A stretch of 64,000 nucleotides of DNA. It comes from Desertivirga arenae. GTDB lineage: Bacteria > Bacteroidota > Bacteroidia > Sphingobacteriales > Sphingobacteriaceae. The translations under genes were made by a program, and so were the position numbers. Shown one piece after another: positions 35,507 to 44,520 of this stretch (the first letter of the stretch is position 1; each line of letters starts with the position of its first letter). The stretch spans positions 186,001 to 250,000 of the forward strand of contig NZ_JAFEWE010000005.1 of assembly GCF_017355785.1 (NCBI RefSeq). Direction: 5' to 3'. The notes below the pieces were generated by a model. That model saw nothing but the letters and a program-made list of their open reading frames with translations. It was not told the origin of the DNA and searched no databases.

Positions 35507-35542
35507 AAAAGCAAGTTCTGTATTTCCACAGAACTTGCTTTT
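35507..35542 (-). terminator. Terminator of the glycan-utilisation operon
   Basis: AAAAGCAAGTTCTGT pairs with ACAGAACTTGCTTTT (15 bp, perfect) around a 6-nt loop. On the minus strand the T-run TTTT follows, 12 bp after the GH36 stop. Confidence 0.9.
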
Positions 35543-35553
35543 TGGCATGCATC

Positions 35554-37758
35554 CTATTTCGCCTCTTCCAATTGCAGAACAACACTCGTTCTTGTGCTAT
35601 TAACCTGAGGGTTAAATCCGACATCCATTAAAAAGTTTCCGGAAAAAATGGTTTCAGAATTGATGCTTGACTTAGTACCAGGATATAGATTAATTTCCCT
35701 AACACGGTATTTTTTGGCAGGATCCAATCCCTTCAACCTGATCGGCGTTTTGCTGTTTTCTGCATACCGGTTACTTACCAGGTAATTGAAGATTACACCC
35801 GAAGTTTTTGCCTCATTAACATAGGCCATAGACGCAACACTGTTCTCTCTGGGGTTAGATAACCGATACTGGTTTCCATGCCATATAATATCCTTCAGAA
35901 CATTATAATTTTTAATTGCTTGCTGACAAAACTTTAGATCATTTTCAGGAAGCTTGCTCACTACAATATCAAATCCCAACTTACCCATCATTGCTACATC
36001 AGTGCGGAATTTAATAGGTTGCTTTCCCCAGTCTGTTACATGATTGGACGAGCTGATGGCAGGGTAGAAATAAGAATACTCCCACTGAATAAAAATTCGT
36101 TCAAGCGGATCTGTATTATCACTTGGCCAAAACTCGGTAAAATATTGAAGGGCTCCATAATCAACGCGACCTCCCCCACCGGAGCACAACATCATTGGCG
36201 TATTAGGATATTTAGTACGAATACGTTTTAAAACAGAATAAAGACCACGCATGTATTCAATGTAGAAATGCGATTGGTTCTTAAGATAGGCAGAATGAGC
36301 ATTATAGATCACCGCATTACAATCCCATTTAATATAAGCGAGCTTAGGATTTTTAGTAAAAAGATCATCCACTACATCAAATACAAAGTCCTGAACTTTC
36401 GGGTTAGCAAGATCTAACACTAACTGATTGCGAAAATAATGTTCGTCCCTGTTTGGTTGCTTCAAAACCCAGTCAGGGTGTTTTTCATATAACTCACTCT
36501 TAGGATTTACCATTTCAGGTTCGATCCATATCCCAAATTTCACTCCCTTGGCATCAGCCTCTTTAACTAAAGAACCGATACCATTTGGTAATTTTTTCTG
36601 GTTCTCCTGCCAGTCGCCTAAACCGGCATGATCATCATTTCTAGGATACTTATTTGCGAACCAACCATCATCCAATAAAAACATATCAACACCAAGCTTC
36701 TTGGTATCCCTGATCAAATCTGAAAGCTTACTCTCATTAAAGTCGAAATAGGTTGCTTCCCAATTGTTCAACAAAGTCAACCGGTTTCCTTTTCCATCCA
36801 ACAACTTATAATTCCTTGCCCAGCTTTGTAGCTTCCTACTTGCAGCCCCCTTCCCTTCAGTTGAAAAGGTATAAAGAAAAGCGGGAGTTGTAAAAGCTTC
36901 ACCAGCTTTCAGCGTATAAGGAGACGCATAGTTGTTAATACCCGCAACGATGCGAAGGTTATCCTGATAATCTAACTCGAGGTCAATTTTAAAATTTCCA
37001 CTATACTCCAAAGCTCCGTACAACACATTTCCTTCATCCTCATTGGCGGGACTGTCCATTGAAATCATAAAAACTGAAGGCTGAAAGAGATTTGCCCGGG
37101 TACCGAGTTTAGAGTCCAGTGTTTTTATTCCATGAGTTAGCTTACTTTCTTCGGGTTGCATTTCTTTTGCCCAATCTCCGTGATACTGATTCAGCCAGTA
37201 AGACTTCGCCTTCAAATGAAGATTGGCAGATGCATATTTGTGCAAGGTCACATCCCCTTTTTCCTCGTGCCTTATCTCACTCCATTGCTCTACAACATCC
37301 TCTTTGTAATAAGATTTGTAATAAAGTATCACCTGAAAATCATAGACAGGGTCCTTTAATACTATACTAAGCAATGAAATGTCGTCACCAATTTTAGTTT
37401 CTTTGTGACTCACATAGCGAAGGTCAAGAGAATTATTTCCATCACTATGCGTTACAGATAGCGCTGGCTCTACCAGATTACGGGAACCCGATGGTGTGTA
37501 GACGGAGTTTAAAAGCTGGGTGTAATCCTCTGTCTGCTTATACATACCGCTAACTAACGGGTACTCGTTGATATCATTTAACTTCTTGCCAAAGAAAATA
37601 ATGTTCAAATCCTTGTTCTTGCCAGCCTCCAGTACTAACGCATTATTCTGCGTTTGAATAGGAATAATAGTTTGTGCAGAAAGTGGACTTGACTGCTGTG
37701 CAACCAAGAGAACTGCCACACTTACCAGCCTCTTAATTGTATTGGTACTTAATTTCAT
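35554..37758 (-). CDS. GH36 alpha-galactosidase
   Basis: The 734-residue enzyme should remove alpha-linked galactose. A signal peptide ends at LSAQ (about residue 29), placing it in the periplasm or beyond. The N-terminal beta-supersandwich precedes a TIM barrel with FLLDDGWFANKYPRND, GIWIEPEMVNP, the nucleophile Asp479 in YIKWDCN and the acid/base Asp547 in WPSDNTDP, all GH36 hallmarks. A C-terminal beta domain closes it. It is the last gene of the eight-gene susC operon, 22 bp behind the GH95 gene and directly before the terminator. Substrate linkage (alpha-1,3/1,4/1,6) is not readable. A second clan GH-D enzyme lies at 55364. Confidence 0.93.
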   Translation of the reverse strand: MKLSTNTIKRLVSVAVLLVAQQSSPLSAQTIIPIQTQNNALVLEAGKNKDLNIIFFGKKLNDINEYPLVSGMYKQTEDYTQLLNSVYTPSGSRNLVEPALSVTHSDGNNSLDLRYVSHKETKIGDDISLLSIVLKDPVYDFQVILYYKSYYKEDVVEQWSEIRHEEKGDVTLHKYASANLHLKAKSYWLNQYHGDWAKEMQPEESKLTHGIKTLDSKLGTRANLFQPSVFMISMDSPANEDEGNVLYGALEYSGNFKIDLELDYQDNLRIVAGINNYASPYTLKAGEAFTTPAFLYTFSTEGKGAASRKLQSWARNYKLLDGKGNRLTLLNNWEATYFDFNESKLSDLIRDTKKLGVDMFLLDDGWFANKYPRNDDHAGLGDWQENQKKLPNGIGSLVKEADAKGVKFGIWIEPEMVNPKSELYEKHPDWVLKQPNRDEHYFRNQLVLDLANPKVQDFVFDVVDDLFTKNPKLAYIKWDCNAVIYNAHSAYLKNQSHFYIEYMRGLYSVLKRIRTKYPNTPMMLCSGGGGRVDYGALQYFTEFWPSDNTDPLERIFIQWEYSYFYPAISSSNHVTDWGKQPIKFRTDVAMMGKLGFDIVVSKLPENDLKFCQQAIKNYNVLKDIIWHGNQYRLSNPRENSVASMAYVNEAKTSGVIFNYLVSNRYAENSKTPIRLKGLDPAKKYRVREINLYPGTKSSINSETIFSGNFLMDVGFNPQVNSTRTSVVLQLEEAK

Positions 37759-37780
37759 TTCTTAATGCTTTATTTCCCTC

Positions 37781-40120
37781 TTATATTTTCTTTGACAATA
37801 CTTCTGTAACCTTTCCATTCACTTTCAACTTTACCTTTTTTGCGGTTGGAGAACTAATGTTATACTTTGTAATTTGTCCATCTTTCCAACTGAAACCAAC
37901 GGTAAAGTTTCCTCTAGCCTTCAAACCCTTCACTTCGCCATAAGCTTTCCAGGAATCAGGAATAGAGGGGATAAGTGCGATATAGCCATCATGACTTTGG
38001 ACCAGCATTTCCGCAATTCCTGCAGTTGCTCCAAAATTTCCGTCTATCTGAAAAGGAGGTCCTGCTGATAGTAAATTTGGATATACGCCACCACCTGCTC
38101 CATAATTAATGTCAGTTTTTAGCGTCGGTTTCAGCAACTCCCTCAGTAGTTTAAAAGCACGGTTACCATCTTGCAGTCTAGCCCAGAAAAGCAATTTGTA
38201 TGCAATCGTCCAGCTAGGTCCATCGTCACCACGAACATTTAAAGACTTTTTCGCTGCTTCTGCAAGGGCTGGAGTTTGATTAGTAGTGATTAAAGTTGCT
38301 GGATACAGTCCGTATAAATGAGAAATATGCCTGTGCTGAGGATCCGTTTCACGGTAGTCCTCTAACCATTCCATTATTCTTCCATCTTTCGAAATTTGTC
38401 CTACAGGTGGTAGCTGCTTCATTTTTGCTTCCAGCATTTGCCTGAATGCTACATCCTTTCCCAACACTTTACTTGCCGTGATGACGTTACCAAAAAGCTC
38501 ACGGACTATCTGGTTGTCGATAGTTGGTCCCATTGAGATGCTTGCACTTTTACCATTGGGCAGGAAGAAACTGTTTTCAGGGGAAACAGAAGGTGAAGTG
38601 ACGAACCAATTATGCTTTGGCTCCTTAACAAGGGCGTCATTATAGAATTGTGCCGAGCCCTTTAGAATTGGGTAAATACTTTTCAGGTACTCTTTATCAC
38701 CTGTGAAGGCATAATGATCCCATAAGTTATTACAAAGCCATCCCGAACCTGCATTTGATGCCCCCCATGATGCACTTTCGCCTGGTTCAGTAAAGCCCCA
38801 AACATTTGTTATAACATGTGCAATCCAACCATCGGCATTATAATAAGCTTTTGCTGTTCTTTCTCCATTTTTAACCATTCCACGAACTAGTTCCGCAAGA
38901 GGAAGATTTAGTTCCGAAAGATTAGATACCTCCACAGGCCATTGGTTCATCTGTATGTTCACATCCAAGTGATAATCGCCGTTCCACGGTGTGTTAATCT
39001 GATTTGCCCATAATCCCTGTAAGTTAGGAGGCAATAATCCAACTCTTGTACTACTAATGCTAAGGTATCTACCAAACTGATAAAACAAGGCTGGTAGTGC
39101 TTTATCTGCATTAGGATTGTTGTAATAAAGACTTAAGCGTTTATCAGTAGTTAATCCACTGTTTTCACCTTCTCCCAGGTCAATGCTTACTCTTGAGAAC
39201 AGTTTCTGAAAATTTTTTATATGCTCCTGCTTCTGTTGCTCATAGTTTTTCTTGAGGGCGGTGTTCAAATTCTTTGAAACTTTCTGAGCAAATCCTGGAT
39301 CTTTAAATTCTGTACCAGCTGATATATAGATCAGGATCTCGCTGGCATTACTTATTTTAATAGAATTGCCACTGGCTTCTTGAGACCCATCTTTTACTAC
39401 AGCTTTCACTCTGGCAAGATATCTCATCCCCTTGCCATCCGTTCCATTATCCAGCTGTCCACTCATCACCAGATCACCATCCAGCACTTTAGTTTCAAAG
39501 CGTTCCGCTCTCGTAAGAGTCATGCTGCAATTCAATTTTCCAGCTTTAGAGGAGATAATTCTAATCACACCTACGTCATCCCCAAAACTCGTCAAGTATT
39601 CTTTGCAGTAATCAATTCCATTAATTGTATAAGAACTATTAGCTATCGCAGTGCTTAATTGCAATTCCCTGCTATAGTTTTGGGGATCCCGACCTCCTTT
39701 TTCAAAATCAAAATTAAACTGCAATTCTCCTAATACCTGAAACTTTCCATACTGTGCACCCCCGGACCCTGGCCCCTTACATACAAACTCTTTATTTACC
39801 AGCTCCTGGGCTTCATCATTCTTACCCTCCATGATCAGTTTTCTTATTTGAGGAAGAACTTTATACGCTTCATAGTTATTGGCATCCTGGGGGCTTCCCG
39901 ACCATAGAGTAATGTCGTTGAGAGTTACTTTTTCAGTTGATACTCCGCCATCAGGAGTCATCCCCAGCCGGCCGTTTCCCAAAGGGAGAGTTTCCTCCCA
40001 CATTTTGGCAGGCTTGTCGTACCATAATTTCAGAGCCTTATTCTGAGCCTGGCATACTTGAGTGATAGTAGCAAATAATATAAAGGCGCTAATTATCCTT
40101 TTAATGATCATAAATTTCAT
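37781..40120 (-). CDS. GH95 alpha-L-fucosidase
   Basis: The 779-residue inverting enzyme belongs to GH95, whose characterised members remove alpha-1,2-L-fucose (or alpha-L-galactose). Signal peptide to about residue 25 (VCQAQ). Family landmarks are LPLGNGRLGMTPDGG and LNDITLWSGSP in the N-terminal beta domain. In the (alpha/alpha)6 barrel HLDVNIQMNQWP (about 385-392) holds the two Asn that activate water, SVSPENSF (about 514) holds the acid Glu and IDGNFGATAGI (about 692) the Asp partner. All are intact. It lies 34 bp behind the GH92 gene in the susC operon and points to a fucosylated substrate. Confidence 0.92.
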   Translation of the reverse strand: MKFMIIKRIISAFILFATITQVCQAQNKALKLWYDKPAKMWEETLPLGNGRLGMTPDGGVSTEKVTLNDITLWSGSPQDANNYEAYKVLPQIRKLIMEGKNDEAQELVNKEFVCKGPGSGGAQYGKFQVLGELQFNFDFEKGGRDPQNYSRELQLSTAIANSSYTINGIDYCKEYLTSFGDDVGVIRIISSKAGKLNCSMTLTRAERFETKVLDGDLVMSGQLDNGTDGKGMRYLARVKAVVKDGSQEASGNSIKISNASEILIYISAGTEFKDPGFAQKVSKNLNTALKKNYEQQKQEHIKNFQKLFSRVSIDLGEGENSGLTTDKRLSLYYNNPNADKALPALFYQFGRYLSISSTRVGLLPPNLQGLWANQINTPWNGDYHLDVNIQMNQWPVEVSNLSELNLPLAELVRGMVKNGERTAKAYYNADGWIAHVITNVWGFTEPGESASWGASNAGSGWLCNNLWDHYAFTGDKEYLKSIYPILKGSAQFYNDALVKEPKHNWFVTSPSVSPENSFFLPNGKSASISMGPTIDNQIVRELFGNVITASKVLGKDVAFRQMLEAKMKQLPPVGQISKDGRIMEWLEDYRETDPQHRHISHLYGLYPATLITTNQTPALAEAAKKSLNVRGDDGPSWTIAYKLLFWARLQDGNRAFKLLRELLKPTLKTDINYGAGGGVYPNLLSAGPPFQIDGNFGATAGIAEMLVQSHDGYIALIPSIPDSWKAYGEVKGLKARGNFTVGFSWKDGQITKYNISSPTAKKVKLKVNGKVTEVLSKKI

Positions 40121-40154
40121 TCAACTAAGTGTGTGGTATTATTAATTCCTTTTT

Positions 40155-42503
40155 TCAATTTCTACGTCCGTAACCTGAATCGATGGCAAAAAAACCGCTC
40201 ATAAAAAACGCGTTAAGCAATGGCCTGCTATCTTTTGCTGTGCCCCAGCTTTTATTGGGCTTAGCTCCCATAAATAGCTCCAACTTCCCTCCTTTTCCTA
40301 TATCACCCTGAGTAAGAAATGCATTATTATAGGTCTTTCCATTAAGCTTGGCTGCCTGGATATAAATATTTTTCCTGGAAGCATTATGGGCCTTCACCTG
40401 AAATTTTCTGTTGTTTCCCAGGTCTATAATAGCACTTTCCATTGCAGGGGAGCCGATAACATAAACACCACTTGCAGGATTAACAGGATAAAATCCCATA
40501 GCACTAAAGACGTACCATGCCGACATTTCTCCACAATCATCATTTCCAGCATAACCAGAAAATGAGGTATTGTATAAATCGTTCATTACCCGTGCAACAT
40601 AGTACTGAGTTTTCCAGGGCTGACCAACGTAATTATATAAATAGGTTACGTGATGGCTTGGCTCATTTCCGTGCGCGTACTGACCTATAAAACCTGAAGC
40701 ATTTCCATTAACCTCTTCAGGTTTTGCATTCAATGTGAAGAAGGCATCAAGTTTATCAGCAAAAGCTTTATCTCCTCCGACAAGACCGATCAAGCTATAG
40801 AGATCCTGCGGCACATACCAGAAGTATTGCCAGGCGTTTCCCTCAGTAAAAGGATTACCACCATTGGCCCCGTATTTCAAGGGGTTAAAAGGCTCTATCC
40901 AATTCCCCTGGTCATCTTTAGCTCTAAAAAAGTCGGTTTGTTTATCGTAAAGATTTTTGTAGTAAGAAGCTCTTTTGGTAAACAGCTCATAATCATCTTT
41001 TTTTCCAAGCTTTTTGGCTAACTGAGCAACGCACCAGTCATCATAGGCTATCTCAAGCGTTATGGATACTGATTGACTTTGCTTATTTTCCGGCATGTAA
41101 CCGTATTTCTCCCAAATACCAAAAGGAGAATTAGGATGATCTATTATGGAGGAGCTTTTTACAGCTTCATAGGCTTGATTAATGTCAAAACCCTTAATCC
41201 CCTTTAACACAGCATCTACTACCACAGGAATGGAATGATTACCAATCATACAATAATTCTCCTGCCCCCATAATTGCCAGATTGGAAGATATCCATAGGT
41301 TTCGTATTGCCTCAGCATGCTGTTCACAAACTTCCCACTCCGCTCGGGCTGAATAAGTGTATAAAGCGGATGAGCAGCTCGATAAGTATCCCAAAGGGAG
41401 AAAGTTGAGTAGTGCGCCTTATCCTCGGCTCGCTTTATCGTATAGTCGGCAGCCATATAATCGCCGGAAACATCCGCGATGTTGTTTGGTTGCAAAAGCG
41501 CATGATATAGGCTTGTATAAAAAATCTGCTTTCGCTCCTTTGATCCTTCAACTTTGATTTTACTTAATTCCTTTTCCCATTTTCCCTCAGCCTCCTTAAC
41601 TTTTATGTCAAAGTCCCAGTTCGGAATTTCGGACTGAAGGTTTTCTTTTGCATTTTCTATGCTTACTGCAGATAAGCCTACTTTAGCGAGTAAAGGCCTG
41701 GCATCTTTAGTTTCAAAGTCAAGGATAGCCCTGAGATCAGTGCCATTAATTACCTTTTGATTAAAGTACTCCGTCCCGCCTTCTACAAAATCGTTACCTT
41801 TAATAGGTTTAGAAAATTCAATATGGAAGTAAACCTTTCTTAGCTTCGCCCAGCCCGTAATCATCCTATAACCCTCTATTGTAAAATCATTTACCTGTTT
41901 AAACTGAGCATTTACAATACGGCAGTTCCAGTCGGGCTTTTTTAGCGAATGATCAAGATCAATCACCACATGAGCCTTGCTGGTTTGCGGAAACGTATAA
42001 CGATGAAAACCTGCATGTTCCGTAGCCGTAAGTTCGACCTTGGTTTCAGGATCTTGAAGAAAGACGCTGTAGTAGCCAGGCCGCGCCGACTCCTGATCAT
42101 GAGAAAATCTTGAACGATAACCGCTGCCAGGTTGAGAAGGATTACCCGCTCTGGTTTTTATTTCCCCGGTTATAGGCATCATCAGGACATCAAATAATTC
42201 AGCAACGCCTGTTCCACTGAGGTGTGTGTGACTAAAACCTGCAATGGTATTATCATTGTGATCATATCCGCAGGCCGCGGACCAATCAGGAGAATCTCTG
42301 GTGTCCGGACTTAATTGAACCATCCCGAAGGGTACTGTTGCTCCAGGAAAATTATTTCCTGACAAACTGGAAGTAACAGCGCCGGTGCCTATAAAAGGGT
42401 TAACGTAGCTTGTTGCTTTCTCAACAGGCTTCTGAGCAATAGCGCTGATTGAAACCAGGCAGCTGATATTAAAGATCGTTATGTATTTGGAAGCTGTACT
42501 CAT
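40155..42503 (-). CDS. GH92 alpha-mannosidase
   Basis: The 782-residue calcium-dependent exo-alpha-mannosidase of family GH92 has a signal peptide to about residue 24, then YVNPFIGTGAVTSSLSGNNFPGA, VQLSPDT and GYDHNDNTIAGFSHTHLSGTG at the N-terminus. The catalytic acid Glu sits in GNEPSHHVTYLYN (about 612) and the base Asp pair in GNDDCGEMSAWYVFSAMG (about 654). I start at the ATG at 42503 rather than the TTG one codon before it. GH92 enzymes in Bacteroidota trim alpha-1,2, -1,3 or -1,4 mannosides of N-glycans and fungal mannan. It starts 8 bp after the esterase gene stop (42512). Confidence 0.94.
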   Translation of the reverse strand: MSTASKYITIFNISCLVSISAIAQKPVEKATSYVNPFIGTGAVTSSLSGNNFPGATVPFGMVQLSPDTRDSPDWSAACGYDHNDNTIAGFSHTHLSGTGVAELFDVLMMPITGEIKTRAGNPSQPGSGYRSRFSHDQESARPGYYSVFLQDPETKVELTATEHAGFHRYTFPQTSKAHVVIDLDHSLKKPDWNCRIVNAQFKQVNDFTIEGYRMITGWAKLRKVYFHIEFSKPIKGNDFVEGGTEYFNQKVINGTDLRAILDFETKDARPLLAKVGLSAVSIENAKENLQSEIPNWDFDIKVKEAEGKWEKELSKIKVEGSKERKQIFYTSLYHALLQPNNIADVSGDYMAADYTIKRAEDKAHYSTFSLWDTYRAAHPLYTLIQPERSGKFVNSMLRQYETYGYLPIWQLWGQENYCMIGNHSIPVVVDAVLKGIKGFDINQAYEAVKSSSIIDHPNSPFGIWEKYGYMPENKQSQSVSITLEIAYDDWCVAQLAKKLGKKDDYELFTKRASYYKNLYDKQTDFFRAKDDQGNWIEPFNPLKYGANGGNPFTEGNAWQYFWYVPQDLYSLIGLVGGDKAFADKLDAFFTLNAKPEEVNGNASGFIGQYAHGNEPSHHVTYLYNYVGQPWKTQYYVARVMNDLYNTSFSGYAGNDDCGEMSAWYVFSAMGFYPVNPASGVYVIGSPAMESAIIDLGNNRKFQVKAHNASRKNIYIQAAKLNGKTYNNAFLTQGDIGKGGKLELFMGAKPNKSWGTAKDSRPLLNAFFMSGFFAIDSGYGRRN

Positions 42504-42511
42504 CAACTTAC

Positions 42512-44446
42512 CTAATTTTCGTTTATAAGAAAGTTGACTATCCGACAGGCATTGCCTTTGCTCTTACTATTTTTCCTTTCCGAAATACTTAGAGTTAAGG
42601 TATGAGAGCCCTTTTTCAAATCGCCTTGAAACAAGATGTACCAGGGTAAATGCAACCAGCTGCTGTGCTCGGTATATAAATCAATCTCTTTTGTAGGACC
42701 CTTATCGATGGAATAGGAAACAACACCTGCATCAGCTCCGGAAACGATGGCCATACCTACTGCCGTTCCTTTAAATGGAAGGGTTAGGATACTACCTGCT
42801 TTTTCCGCAACCAGCATAGGTACATTTACAAATCCATCCCTTGTAGAGAGATTATCGGAGGGTTTCCAATTGGAAACGTATGTCCAATTGCCATCTGTTT
42901 TTGCATTTTGGATGTTGTAGTAATGACCCTTACTAAAACTCAAAGTATTTAGAGATTGAGGCAGCTGAACTTTCGAGATGCGTGAATAGGCCCTAGTTTG
43001 AAATAGACTCTGCAGAAGACTTTTGATCGTCGCAAAATATAGCTCCTGACCAAACGGAGAAGGGTGAATATCCTTGAAATCGTCGTTCCAGGAAAACTCC
43101 TTATTTCTGATCTTATCAGCAACCTCTTTAGCAAGGTTAATGGAAGGTAAATTATAACGACTGGCGACGAGTTCATGATTTGCTACTTCAAGCGGAACCC
43201 TTCCATTGTTATAATCCACAGTTTTATAAGTATCAGCAAACGACATCATGATAATGTTTATAGCAGGATTAGCCATTAGGGCCTGTCTTACTATTCCTTC
43301 CAATGCACGAACTTCAGTTACACTGTCGATGCCACTTCCTCTATCGTTCACAGCAGCCTCAAGAAACATTAAATCAATTTTACCTGAATCTAGTAAATCC
43401 TTCTGCAAACGGAATGTATGTGCAAGACTTCCTAGAGATGGTATTGCCGCCTCTATAAAACGAAATTCTGTTTCAGGGAAAGTTTCCACAAGGTACTGGC
43501 TTACTTTTTCCCGCCACCCTGGATTGTGTGTGATAGATCCACCAACAAAACCTACGGTTGCCTGCTTCTTTGCTTTAAATAGATGGAATGCATTATCAAT
43601 ACCTCCTCGTATATTTATGTATTTCTTATAATTAAGTGGTGTATCTACGGGATAAGAATTTTGATAAATAAAATCAGCAAAGTCAGTAGCTTTTTTAATA
43701 GGAAAATGATGTCCATCTAATTCCTGAGGGCCGTTACTAACAGGATACACTGCAGCTGGTCCCCCAGCCGCGATGTATTTTTGAATAAGTATAAAAGTAT
43801 TTTCAGATGAAGGGACAAGCCTATCATCGTATCCCACCACATGCAATAGAGGAACCTTAAAAGAAGCGAGCCCTTCAAGATTATCAATAGGATTATCTGT
43901 AAACTTCAGCAACCTCTCTTCTTTAAGGCCATAGGCCGCCTGCAACTTAACCCACTCTTGTCTATCTCCCGGCCCTATACCTTTGCCTCCTGGCCAGCTT
44001 TTAAAATCGCAAATCGGAGCCTCTGCATAAATGCAGCTCACCTTATCCGGATTTCTCTTTGCCCAGCCATAAGCATATAACCCTCCGCGACTTATAGCTT
44101 CCAATGAAGGCTTGACTGCAAATCCCTCTTTGCTTACAAGGTAATTGTAAAACTCATCCCATACTTGCATTGCATAAGGACTTCCAAACTGATCATCTAC
44201 ACTAACATAAGCAACATGAAACCCTCTGGTTAGAAGAAGACTGTCCATTTCAGTATGCCAGTCGGGAAAAGAGGCTCTCCAAACCCAGGGTTTACCGGGA
44301 AGAGGATTGGAAGGTTTGATAAAATAGGCAGAGTGCGTTGAGATGGTAAAATTCACCCTCTCGAACCCCTTCCATTTTGAACTATTTGCTTGGCAAAAAC
44401 AGTTCAATGAATAAAGGATGAAAAAAATAATTAAGTGCTGTCGCAT
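42512..44446 (-). CDS. Two-domain esterase: alpha/beta hydrolase fused to SGNH hydrolase
   Basis: The 644-residue secreted protein (signal peptide to about residue 20) combines two hydrolase folds. Residues 25-265 form an alpha/beta hydrolase with Ser119 in EAISRGGLYAYG, Asp207/208 in VVGYDDRLVP and His246/247 in LDGHHFPI, an apparently complete triad. Residues 275-480 form an SGNH hydrolase with Ser304 in FVGGSITHNPGW, Asn367 in AAVNDRG, and Asp459-x-His461 in DIHPSPFG. Residues about 490-644 are a beta-sandwich-like C-terminal domain. I infer a carbohydrate esterase that deacylates the target glycan, perhaps O-acetyl groups, before the exo-glycosidases encoded downstream act. Both catalytic sites look functional, so dual specificity is possible. 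Confidence 0.78.
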   Translation of the reverse strand: MRQHLIIFFILYSLNCFCQANSSKWKGFERVNFTISTHSAYFIKPSNPLPGKPWVWRASFPDWHTEMDSLLLTRGFHVAYVSVDDQFGSPYAMQVWDEFYNYLVSKEGFAVKPSLEAISRGGLYAYGWAKRNPDKVSCIYAEAPICDFKSWPGGKGIGPGDRQEWVKLQAAYGLKEERLLKFTDNPIDNLEGLASFKVPLLHVVGYDDRLVPSSENTFILIQKYIAAGGPAAVYPVSNGPQELDGHHFPIKKATDFADFIYQNSYPVDTPLNYKKYINIRGGIDNAFHLFKAKKQATVGFVGGSITHNPGWREKVSQYLVETFPETEFRFIEAAIPSLGSLAHTFRLQKDLLDSGKIDLMFLEAAVNDRGSGIDSVTEVRALEGIVRQALMANPAINIIMMSFADTYKTVDYNNGRVPLEVANHELVASRYNLPSINLAKEVADKIRNKEFSWNDDFKDIHPSPFGQELYFATIKSLLQSLFQTRAYSRISKVQLPQSLNTLSFSKGHYYNIQNAKTDGNWTYVSNWKPSDNLSTRDGFVNVPMLVAEKAGSILTLPFKGTAVGMAIVSGADAGVVSYSIDKGPTKEIDLYTEHSSWLHLPWYILFQGDLKKGSHTLTLSISERKNSKSKGNACRIVNFLINEN

Positions 44447-44451
44447 GGATT

Positions 44452-44505
44452 AAATAATGGAGGAGAGTGAATGGAAAGAGTCCGAAGATGCCCTTTCCAT
44501 TATTT
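44452..44505 (-). promoter_or_regulatory. Strong intra-operon hairpin with UUCG tetraloop
   Basis: In the 74-bp gap between the second surface-lipoprotein gene and the esterase gene, AATGGAAAG (44470-44478) and CTTTCCATT (44493-44501) pair perfectly. On the minus strand the apex reads TCTTCGGA, a cUUCGg tetraloop. An outer alternative pairs AAATAATGG (44452-44460) with CCATTATTT (44497-44505), mutually exclusive with the inner stem. There is no T-run after it, so it is not a standard terminator. RNA processing, 3'-end protection or partial attenuation within the operon is more likely. Confidence 0.65.
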
Positions 44506-44520
44506 AAACTAACCAAAAAA

